Source: VFKU01 sp964411925
Lineage (GTDB): Bacteria; Hydrogenedentota; Hydrogenedentia; Hydrogenedentales; GCA-2746185
Direction: 5' to 3'
Assembly (NCBI GenBank): GCA_964411925.1
Contig: CAYPNI010000004.1
Span: forward strand, 1 to 64,000
Length of the DNA stretch: 64,000 nucleotides
The notes beneath the pieces were generated by a model. The model was not told where the DNA came from. It worked only from the letters and a program-made list of their open reading frames with translations, and ran no database searches. Every line of letters starts with the position of its first letter. The first letter of the stretch is position 1. Positions 39,306-46,686 of the stretch are shown here, piece by piece. Both the position numbers and the translations under genes were made by a program.

Positions 39306-40958
39306 TCAGCTAGCCATAGGATACTTGCGTGCCAGCCGGTGGTAGAGTAGCACATCGTTAAGAAACTGTACCGGGCCGATGGGTTTGTGTCCGCCGCGCC
39401 GGTTGATGTCTCCGATACGAAACAGAATGCCGTACTGTTCGAACAACGTCCGGTAGGCATCGGACAGGGCGGCGTCCGCGTCCCAGATATGCGTGGCCTC
39501 CGCGCCGGCGCCGTTAATCTCCACGATTAAGAATCCCTCACCGCGCTGAAAAGATTCCAGGTCCTGAAAGCGAATGTCGAACCGCCCGAAATAGTACTCG
39601 GGAAGCGACTGTGCGATTTCGTCGATGCGCGCGGACAACGCGGGCGACAGCACGTGCAGCCCGTCCTTGAAGATGCAGCCCTGCGCGTGATTGCCCGCGA
39701 ACACGAGCGGGAACTTTTCGTCCCGAGGGACGATGCGATCGAGAACGGCCGAGTGCCGCTTGAAGTAGACCTCCGCGATCAGGCGCGCGCGATTGTCCGC
39801 CTGAATCAGCTCCCGCAGCGTCTGCGTGCCGTCGCCGACGACGAAGGGGAACTCCTTGAGCGTAATCGAGATGACGCGGCCGCGCGCTTCGTGCGGCAAC
39901 CGGTAGTACATGACGCCCGCCTCGTTGTCATACGGCACGAGCGCTTGCAGCACGATGAGGGTATCGCGCGGAAACGTGCCGAGATACGCGCGCAACTGGT
40001 CGGCGGAACGAATCGGCCGGACACCTGCGCCGCGCTGGCCCAGATCGGGCTTGGCGACGATGGGCAGTTCGAGCCCCGCCGCCGCGATGGCGGCGAGCGC
40101 GGCCTCCGCGTGCGCCTCCACGGACCGTGCGTCGTCCGCGAAGTGATACGTCGTGTGCGGCGCGACCCAGCGACGGGACTGGTCGGGCACGAGATCCAGA
40201 ATCTGGCTCTTGGATTCGCGGATCATGCCGCCGGAATAGATCCGCGGATTGACCGCCGTCGGCAACGTGAGGCTGCGATACCGCAGCGCCATCCACAGGT
40301 AGTACGCCGCGACCGGAGCGTAAAAGAGCCACGGGTGCCAGAATTCGAAGAACGACGTGGGCGCTTCTTCGGCCGAGACGCTGTCGGGATCGCTGCTCAT
40401 CTGTTTGTAGGACCGGCGCTGCATGTAGATCATGAACACGATGAGCGCGATGACGGCGGGCCACTTGAGATCGCCGAGGATCGGCAGAATTGCGCTGCCG
40501 ACCCGAGAAATGATCGTGAGCATGATCAGCGTCCACAGGAGCGACGCGAACAGCGCGGATGGCAGATACAACCGAAGGCTGGCGCGCGCCATGCCCGCCG
40601 CGATGTTCGCCGGGAGACGCAGTCCCGGCACGAATCGCGACACGAGGATCGCGGTGAACATGTTCTCGTCGAACCAGACGCGAATCCGCTCGAGGCGGGC
40701 GTCCGAGACGAACTTCCAGGTGACGAGCCGCGGGCCGAGGAAACGCCCGGCGAGATAAAGGCCCCAGTCCCCCACGCCGATGCCGACCGACAGGCTGATC
40801 AGCGCGGTCGAATACTCCATTGTCCCGTCTGCGACGAGGAGCGCGACGGCGAGTAACGTGGGGTCTTCGAGAATGAAACAGCAGATGACCGTGAGGAGGC
40901 CCTGCAGAATGGGGTCGTTCGACAGCGTGTGCAGCGCCTGGTCGAGCAGGGCGGACAC
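39306..40958 (-). CDS. DedA (VTT) membrane domain fused to an ATP-grasp ligase domain
   Basis: 550 residues from GTG 40958, one base after the TANGO2 stop. Residues about 1-190 are DedA/VTT: re-entrant helices, acidic ED near residue 31 and the signature SRFVPGLRLPANIAAG. Residues about 225-245 add another membrane helix. Residues about 265-545 are ATP-grasp: the Lys/Gly nucleotide loop AKPDLGQRGAGVRP, conserved RFDIRFQDLES, and metal-binding FLIVEINGAGAEATHIWD. DedA proteins act in lipid transport or scrambling; ATP-grasp enzymes join carboxylates to amines or thiols. A covalent fusion suggests ligation at the membrane, here beside aminolipid genes. I am not aware of a described member. Confidence 0.82.
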   Translation of the reverse strand: MSALLDQALHTLSNDPILQGLLTVICCFILEDPTLLAVALLVADGTMEYSTALISLSVGIGVGDWGLYLAGRFLGPRLVTWKFVSDARLERIRVWFDENMFTAILVSRFVPGLRLPANIAAGMARASLRLYLPSALFASLLWTLIMLTIISRVGSAILPILGDLKWPAVIALIVFMIYMQRRSYKQMSSDPDSVSAEEAPTSFFEFWHPWLFYAPVAAYYLWMALRYRSLTLPTAVNPRIYSGGMIRESKSQILDLVPDQSRRWVAPHTTYHFADDARSVEAHAEAALAAIAAAGLELPIVAKPDLGQRGAGVRPIRSADQLRAYLGTFPRDTLIVLQALVPYDNEAGVMYYRLPHEARGRVISITLKEFPFVVGDGTQTLRELIQADNRARLIAEVYFKRHSAVLDRIVPRDEKFPLVFAGNHAQGCIFKDGLHVLSPALSARIDEIAQSLPEYYFGRFDIRFQDLESFQRGEGFLIVEINGAGAEATHIWDADAALSDAYRTLFEQYGILFRIGDINRRGGHKPIGPVQFLNDVLLYHRLARKYPMAS

Positions 40959-40959
40959 G

Positions 40960-41733
40960 TCAGCGCGCTCTCGCGAGGACCTTCGAGGACACGAGCGGCA
41001 ACGAGCAGTGCGCGGAAGGTTCGCGCGATTGCGGGGCGGGGGACGACCAGTACTTGAGTTCGATGCGCCCCGTGCCGAGCTGGATGCGCGCCTGCGTGAT
41101 GCTGCGCGTGGCGGCCCAGGCCCGGCGCATCAGCGGCGAGCGATCTTCGTGGCCCGCCTCCTGGAGCAGGTGGAAAGACGGCAACGTGCCAAAGTGCGTG
41201 CCGCCTTCCTGACGCCACGCCGCGAAGCGCCGTTCGCGCCAGCGGCGCACTTCGTCGCTGTCCCAGCCGGACGACGAGCGCAAGGTCCACTCGTCCGTCA
41301 GGAGTTCGACCCGCGGTGGTCCTTCGCCGAGCCATTCGTAGCACACGGCCTCGCCCGGGCCCGCGACGATGAGCGTGAACGACGGGTATGCCTCCGGGTC
41401 GAGCGATTCGCGCAGCCAGCGTTGTGCGGCCGCGGGTTCGCCCGCGCTCAATAGCCCCGCGACGATTTCCCCGCGCGTACGGAACCGCCCGCTGGTGTCG
41501 GGCAGCAGGCTCTCGCCGGGCCGGTACGCATTCAACAGGCACGCGACGACGCCGTGGTTGTTCACGCCCATCCACGTCCCGCCGCGCTCGCTATCGCGCG
41601 GGGCGACCCAGCGCACGCCGTCGCCGGCGTCAACGATCTGCGGGCGAAGTTCCGGAGCACGGGTCAGCGCTTCGTCACGGTTCATCGTTGCAACGATGGT
41701 GTCGTGCCCCCGATGGACCGTGACGGTACACAT
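40960..41733 (-). CDS. TANGO2/NRDE-family protein
   Basis: 257 residues. It starts MCTVTVHRGHDTIVATMNRDE, with the NRDE motif that names the family, followed by RWVAPRDSERGGTWMGVNN typical of members. The family has an Ntn-hydrolase-like fold with Cys2 in the place of the nucleophile; the eukaryotic member TANGO2 affects Golgi organisation and lipid or heme handling. The molecular function in bacteria is unknown. It lies between the DinB-like gene (18 bases) and the DedA-ATP-grasp gene (1 base), so is co-transcribed. Confidence 0.85.
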   Translation of the reverse strand: MCTVTVHRGHDTIVATMNRDEALTRAPELRPQIVDAGDGVRWVAPRDSERGGTWMGVNNHGVVACLLNAYRPGESLLPDTSGRFRTRGEIVAGLLSAGEPAAAQRWLRESLDPEAYPSFTLIVAGPGEAVCYEWLGEGPPRVELLTDEWTLRSSSGWDSDEVRRWRERRFAAWRQEGGTHFGTLPSFHLLQEAGHEDRSPLMRRAWAATRSITQARIQLGTGRIELKYWSSPAPQSREPSAHCSLPLVSSKVLARAR

Positions 41734-41751
41734 GGACGCGCTCCGGGCGGT

Positions 41752-42276
41752 TCAGCCTTCGGCGGCCTGGCGGTGCGCGGCCGTGGAAAACGCGAGCGAG
41801 ATGTCCTCGGGGAGGTCTACGTCATGCTCGCGGCACAAGTGGACGACGAGCGCGAGATGGTGAATCGTGTGGCTGGACAAGAAGGCAAGCTCGCGGGCAA
41901 CGTTGCTCTCGAAGACGCTTGGCTCCGACTCCAACGCCGCGATCTGCCGGATGCGGATCTGCCGCGAAAGCGATCCGGCGTCGAGCGCGCTCAGTTCGGC
42001 GCGCACGTCGTTCAGGACCTCGCGGAACCGGTCCATACTGCGTTCCAGCTCCTCGTCTCGCGCGCGAGCGTCGTAGTCGACGACGCCGGTCGCGAGGCCG
42101 GACAGGAAACACTGGAAATGCTCGATGGTATGACGAAGGTGGGAACCGATCGGATAGCGGCCCGGCAGGGCACCCGCGTAAATGTCGGCGTTGATGGCGT
42201 CCACAATGCGCTCACAGCGGTCGCAGGCCTCGAGACAGCCGCGCAAGGCAGGGCTGGCAGGTCGATCCATGGGCAT
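41752..42276 (-). CDS. DinB-like putative metal-binding protein
   Basis: 174 residues from ATG 42276 (GGAG about ten bases upstream; a second ATG six bases later is possible). A four-helix bundle with potential metal ligands HLRHTIEHFQCF (near residue 50) and SHTIHHLALVVHLC (near residue 140) fits the DinB/YfiT superfamily. These proteins often act on small thiols or amines with a metal. It is the first gene of the minus-strand operon; the 262-bp region to the divergent gene at 42539 should carry its promoter, but only weak boxes (TTGTTC, TTAGAC) were seen. Confidence 0.75.
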   Translation of the reverse strand: MPMDRPASPALRGCLEACDRCERIVDAINADIYAGALPGRYPIGSHLRHTIEHFQCFLSGLATGVVDYDARARDEELERSMDRFREVLNDVRAELSALDAGSLSRQIRIRQIAALESEPSVFESNVARELAFLSSHTIHHLALVVHLCREHDVDLPEDISLAFSTAAHRQAAEG

Positions 42277-42538
42277 TGGGAGCGGGCTCCTGAGGTACGT
42301 GAGCAATACGCGCGGGGAGTCTAACACCGGCGCGATCAAGCGAACAAATCCCTACGTGTATTACATCCCAATTGACTGGCGAATTCGATGAATGGATTCG
42401 CCCGGATGTTCGTCTGGTGGCTGGGCAGGCGAGACGCGCGGTCCGGATTTATCCCACGTTCGAGCGTGTGCTAAGATCGCGTTTTCCACCCAACTCGAAC
42501 CAGCGGGCCGCCCGTGCGCGGTCAAGGAAAGGTGACAT

Positions 42539-43204
42539 ATGAGCCTTACACGGATGGCCCTCGGGCTTGCCCTGGCCTCCTTCGCGGGCGGGGCGCTCGC
42601 GGATGAAGCGGGCAAGGTAGAACTGAAGTTGGAGTTGCCCGAGCCCTATTTCGGCGGAACGCCGCTCGATTATTTCGGACCCAATCTCGAAGCGCCGAAT
42701 TACAAGCCCCGGCCGCCGTTTTTCGCGCCGGAGGGCACCACGAATGTCGCCGCGGGCAAGGCCGTGACGGCCAGTTCGAACGCGGTCTTTGGCAAACTCG
42801 AGATGCTGGTGGACGGCGACAAGAGTTACAAGGACGAAAGCCTGCTCGGACTCGAGCGCGGCCACCAGTGGATCCAGGTCGATCTCGGCGCGCCGTATGC
42901 GCTCTCCGCGATACTGCTCTGGCACTTCCACCAGGGTGACCGCGTGTACTTCGACGTTGCCGTCCAGGTGGCTGACGACGCGGCGTTCACACAGAACGTG
43001 CGGACGGTCTTCAACAATGACCACGACAACACTGCCGGCGCAGGCGCGGGGACGGACAAGGAATACATCGAGAGCTACAAGGGCAAGTTCATCGAGCTGC
43101 AGGGCGTCACGGCGCGCGCGGTCCGGTTTCTGAGCAAGGGCAACACGACGGACGACTTCAACCACTACGTCGAAGCGGAAGTGTTCGGCACGCCGGCGAA
43201 GTAG
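42539..43204 (+). CDS. Secreted discoidin-like (F5/8 type C) protein
   Basis: 221 residues; AAGGAAAGG precedes ATG 42539 and a signal peptide ends near ALADE. Residues about 75-215 look like a galactose-binding/discoidin jelly roll: NVAAGKAVTASSN, MLVDGDKSYKDES, HQWIQVDLGAPYALSAILLW and a final ARAVRFLSKG. Such domains bind carbohydrate or other surfaces. A linker rich in Pro and Phe (PYFGGTPLDYFGPNLEAPNY) lies before the domain. It is 24 bases upstream of the membrane glycosyltransferase gene, so the two may be expressed together. Confidence 0.78.
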   Translation: MSLTRMALGLALASFAGGALADEAGKVELKLELPEPYFGGTPLDYFGPNLEAPNYKPRPPFFAPEGTTNVAAGKAVTASSNAVFGKLEMLVDGDKSYKDESLLGLERGHQWIQVDLGAPYALSAILLWHFHQGDRVYFDVAVQVADDAAFTQNVRTVFNNDHDNTAGAGAGTDKEYIESYKGKFIELQGVTARAVRFLSKGNTTDDFNHYVEAEVFGTPAK

Positions 43205-43228
43205 TCCGCGCGACGCGGAGGACACCCG

Positions 43229-44651
43229 GTGGCGCGGCGCTGGTGGCGGCGACTCGCCGGTGCCGGCCCAGTTTTCGCGATTTTGCTCATTTCGGGCGGC
43301 GCGCTCGCGGTCCGGTCGGTTGGACTCGAGCATCGGCCCGTCCACGGCGACGAGGCCAACCAGGCGTACAAGGCCGGCAAGCTCCTCGAGACCGGCCGTT
43401 ACATCTACGACCCCAACGATCACCACGGCCCGACCTTGTATTACGCCGCGCTGGCGCCGCTGTACTTCACGGGGACCAATTCGCTCGCCGATATCGACAC
43501 GCGTACGCTGCGCCTCGTGCCGGTGTACTTCAGCGTGGGTACGCTGCTGCTGCTCGCGCTGGTACGGCGCGAACTCGGCAACGGCGCGGTCATTTGCGCG
43601 GGGCTGTTGCTCTGCGCCTCGCCCGCGTTCACGTTTTATTCGCGCTACTTCATCCAGGAAACGTTGCTGGTGTTTTTCATGTTCGCGGCGCTCGTCTGCG
43701 GAATTCGATACATCCGCAACCCGGGGCTGGGCTGGGCGATCGGGCTGGGCCTGTCGTTGAGCCTGATGCACGCGACGAAGGAAACGGCCGTCCTTGCGTA
43801 CGCCGCGGGGGCGGCGGCGTTCGCGGTGCTCTGGGTTGCGAACCGGTTCAGGCTCGTCGTCGATCCCGCGCACGACGACTACCATGCATGGCACGCGGCT
43901 TGTGCTCTCGCCGCGGGCCTCGTCGTGACCGTCGTGCTGTACAGCGCGTTTTTCACGCACTGGCGGGGGCCGGTCGATAGCGTCCTCACCTACGCGAGCT
44001 ATTTCCGGCGCGCGGGCGGCGCCGGCATCCACGACAAGCCGTGGTACTACTACCTCTCGCTGTTGTGGTACACGAAACGCGCGCCCGGCCCCTGGTGGAG
44101 CGAGGGCCACGTGCTGTTGCTCGGCGCGGCGGGGGCCGCNNNNNNNNNNNNNNNNNNNNNNNNNNNNNNNNNNNNNNNNNNNNNNNNNNNNNNNNNNNNN
44201 NNNNNNNNNNNNNNNNNNNNNNNNNNNNNNNNNNNNNNNGCAGTCGTGGCGCGCGGAAACGGTCTACGCGGCGGACGTGCGCAATCCCTACGTCTACGCG
44301 CATACGTCGACCGCGCTCGTGCGCTTCGCCGAGCAGGTCGAAACGCTTGCCGATCTCGATCCGGCCGGGCGCAACCTTGCGATCAAGATCGTGCAACCGG
44401 ATGCCGACTACTGGCCGCTGCCGTGGTACCTGCGCCGGTTCTCGAACGTGCGGTACATCCACGCGGTGCCGGACGACCCGAACGCCGCGATCGTCATCGT
44501 CGATCCGAGACTGACGGAGGATGTCGCGGCTAAATTCAAGGGGCCCTATTACGGGCCCATTACGGCGGGGCTGCGTCCGGGCGTGCTGCGCGCGGTGTAC
44601 GTGCGGCAGGATTTGTGGGACCGGTACATGCAGCGGCAGGCGCAGAATTGA
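43229..44651 (+). CDS. Agl23/TIGR03663-like membrane glycosyltransferase, interrupted by an assembly gap
   Basis: The N-terminal 303 residues read in one frame to base 44139: several membrane helices plus the GT-C signature HRPVHGDEANQAYKAGKLLE (acidic catalytic loop) and YDPNDHHGPTLYYAAL. After the gap, bases 44240-44651 read in another frame as a soluble C-terminal domain (QSWRAETVYAADVRNPYVYA start, DYWPLPWYLRRF, VRQDLWDRY end). The two parts match the TIGR03663 layout; the frame change comes from the arbitrary 100-N length and is not a real frameshift. Probably about 150-200 residues are missing. It likely transfers a sugar from a polyprenyl phosphate donor in the membrane; the GT2 at 44764 could make such a donor. 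Confidence 0.8.
44140..44239. other. Assembly gap, 100 N
   Basis: Exactly 100 N, the conventional placeholder for a gap of unknown size. It interrupts one coding sequence. Confidence 0.98.
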
Positions 44652-44763
44652 TCGCGCACGGTCGTCTGGAAGAACGACCCACCCCGACGAGCCGGTTCGC
44701 GAACCCCATGGTGCCGTGGCTCATTCGAAGCAGCGCGATCGGTTGGCCGCCGGCACGGCGGCG

Positions 44764-45492
44764 CTACGATGAACGATACGCGCCGCGCCAGGCCCGCAGG
44801 CGCACGCGGAAGACTTCGAGGATCATCGCGAGCGCATGGCGGACAGGCCGCACGCGCGTGTCCGTCGAGTTGATCCAGTGGATCGGAATCTCGACCGCGT
44901 CCAACCCGGCTTCGTGCGCGGCCACGAGCAGTTCGCAGTCCGCGCCGAAGCCGTCTATAACGAGCTTGGGGAACACACGATCGCGCACGCGGCGGTCGAA
45001 CGCCTTGAACCCGCATTGGGTGTCGCGAAACCGCGTCAGCCCGAGCAACCGCAACAGCAGGTTGTACACGCGGCCCATGACGCGCCGATGCTTCGGTTGC
45101 GGCACTTCGACGCGGCTTTTGGGCAGCGCGCGCGAGCCGATGACGACCGCGGCACCGCGCTCGAACTCGGGCCAGAGTTTTTCGATTTCACCAATCGGCG
45201 TGGAGGCGTCGGCGTCGTACACAAGGCAGACGTCGCCGCGCGACGCGAGGACGCCCTCGCGCGTGGCGTATCCCTTCCCGCGATTTTCCCCGTACCGAAC
45301 GACGCGCACGTCGGGAAATGCCCGCGCGGTCACGCCCGCGGTGTCATCGGTGCTGCCGTCGTCGACGACGACGATCTCAGAGGCGTAATCACGCGAAGCC
45401 AGGTAGGCACGCGCCTGTTCGATGGTCGCGCCCACGCGCCGCGCTTCGTTATACGTCGGGATGATGAGCGAGAGGCGCGGCGCAGAATTCAT
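44764..45492 (-). CDS. Glycosyltransferase family 2 (dolichyl-phosphate sugar synthase-like)
   Basis: 242 residues. GT-A motifs: LSLIIPTYNEARRV at the start, EIVVVDDGSTDDT, NRGKGYATREGVL and VYDADAST for the DxD-type metal site, QCGFKAFDRRV near residue 160. This pattern matches DPM1/Alg5-like enzymes that make polyprenyl-phosphate-mannose or -glucose on the cytoplasmic face. A C-terminal amphipathic helix but no membrane helix is present. It converges with the membrane glycosyltransferase, which could use its product. Confidence 0.88.
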   Translation of the reverse strand: MNSAPRLSLIIPTYNEARRVGATIEQARAYLASRDYASEIVVVDDGSTDDTAGVTARAFPDVRVVRYGENRGKGYATREGVLASRGDVCLVYDADASTPIGEIEKLWPEFERGAAVVIGSRALPKSRVEVPQPKHRRVMGRVYNLLLRLLGLTRFRDTQCGFKAFDRRVRDRVFPKLVIDGFGADCELLVAAHEAGLDAVEIPIHWINSTDTRVRPVRHALAMILEVFRVRLRAWRGAYRSS

Positions 45493-45604
45493 GATGGACG
45501 TGGACTACCAGACCCCGTGCAAAGCGTTGCACTCTAACAAATAGCGTTCGGCCCGACAACGACGATCGGTCGAAATCACGCTGATTCGGCCCGCGTGACG
45601 CCGG

Positions 45605-45633
45605 TTGCCCGGCAGCCATGATGCATATACAAT
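45605..45633 (+). promoter_or_regulatory. Sigma-70-type promoter of the TetR-type gene
   Basis: -35 TTGCCC (45605-45610), 17-bp spacer, -10 TACAAT (45628-45633). It favours the start at 45653 over ATG 45632, which would overlap the -10 box. Confidence 0.55.
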
Positions 45634-45652
45634 GGCTCCAAAGGGCGCACGG

Positions 45653-46321
45653 ATGTCGATCGACGGAATCGAGCACACGCCGGCTCTCGAACACGGAATC
45701 CAGCCGCGCAGGCAGCCCATGCAGGCGCGGAGCCGCGAGCGCGTCGAACGCATCCTCGATGCGGCGGCGCAGCTCCTGGCCGAGGACGGCTACGACGCGG
45801 TCAAGACGAACGCGATCGCCAAGCGCGCGGATGTCTCCATCGGCTCCGTGTACCAGTTCTTCCCGAACCGGTTCGCCATCTTCAACGCGCTTGCGGAACG
45901 ATACCGCTCAAAAATCAACGCGTCGCTCGAGCGCCATCTCACGAAAGCGACGCGCGACACCTGGGAAGACGCGATCGAGGAAACGATTGACAGCCTCGCC
46001 GAGCTGTGGCGCACGGACTGGGCGTTTCATTCGGTCTGGCTTGCGATCCAGAACACGGCCGAGCTGCGCGACTCCAGCGAGCACTACCGGGACTCGCTCA
46101 TCGACGCGCCGTTGGCGATATTCCTCGGCCGGCTGGTTCCTGGCGCGCCCCGCAGCCAAATCCGGACCATGGGCCGCGTCGTCCTCGAAACAGCGAACTT
46201 GTTGCTGGACCTGTCGATGCGCGCGGGGCCGAAACAGGACGAGGGCATCATCCGGGAACTGAAGTCGCTGGTGCACAGCTACCTGCGCACGCACATCGAC
46301 GCCGGCGCGTCGAAGCGCTAG
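45653..46321 (+). CDS. TetR-family transcriptional regulator
   Basis: 222 residues from ATG 45653, with AAAGGG seven bases upstream. The DNA-binding domain (about 20-75) reads RVERILDAAAQLLAEDGYDAV and ADVSIGSVYQFFPNRFAIFNAL, the classic TetR helix-turn-helix. The C-terminal ligand domain is helical and not assignable to a ligand. An N-terminal stretch of about 20 residues (QPRRQPMQARSRERVE) is basic. It is divergent from the GT2 gene, which could be its target. Confidence 0.88.
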   Translation: MSIDGIEHTPALEHGIQPRRQPMQARSRERVERILDAAAQLLAEDGYDAVKTNAIAKRADVSIGSVYQFFPNRFAIFNALAERYRSKINASLERHLTKATRDTWEDAIEETIDSLAELWRTDWAFHSVWLAIQNTAELRDSSEHYRDSLIDAPLAIFLGRLVPGAPRSQIRTMGRVVLETANLLLDLSMRAGPKQDEGIIRELKSLVHSYLRTHIDAGASKR

Positions 46322-46338
46322 GCCGACGAAGCGCGAGG

Positions 46339-46662
46339 TCAGCGCGACGCGAGCCAGAACATCGCCGCGAGCGTGAACGCGTTCAGGAACAGCCCCAAAT
46401 AGCCGACGGACAGCCCGAACGTCGCCATCGACTCGTTGCGATACTGGCCGGGCGCCCGGCGAAATTGCCTGCGCGCGAGGTGGCCCATGACGATCGCAGG
46501 CACGAACAGGAGCACGAGATACACGAATGCGGACGCGAACTGACCGAGAAGCAGGCCGAGGACGGAGAGCGCGCCGCAGATGAAACTGGCGAGCGCGATG
46601 CGAGAGTAACGCGCCGGGGCGCTGCCGGCCGCGCGGATGAGAACGTTGGACTCGTCGTCCAT
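46339..46662 (-). CDS. DUF4190-type small membrane protein
   Basis: 107 residues with two membrane helices (ALASFICGALSVLGLLLGQF and SVGYLGLFLNAFTLAAMFWL). The middle GHLARRQFRRAPGQYRNESMATFGL is characteristic of DUF4190 (GHxAxxxIrr then GxGmAxxGLxxGYl). Function unknown. It ends 17 bases after the convergent TetR gene and starts 24 bases after the secDF stop on the same strand, so it may ride on the tgt-yajC-secDF transcript. Confidence 0.8.
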   Translation of the reverse strand: MDDESNVLIRAAGSAPARYSRIALASFICGALSVLGLLLGQFASAFVYLVLLFVPAIVMGHLARRQFRRAPGQYRNESMATFGLSVGYLGLFLNAFTLAAMFWLASR

Positions 46663-46686
46663 GCCCTGTGCGGAGCCGATGGTCCG

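Noticed and set aside
44240..44651. Frameshifted pseudogene
   Set aside because: The frame change coincides exactly with the 100-N placeholder, so it reflects unknown gap size and not a mutation.
45605..45652. Upstream starts (45605, 45632) for the TetR gene
   Set aside because: They lie in or before the -35/-10 boxes, and the RBS AAAGGG only fits ATG 45653.
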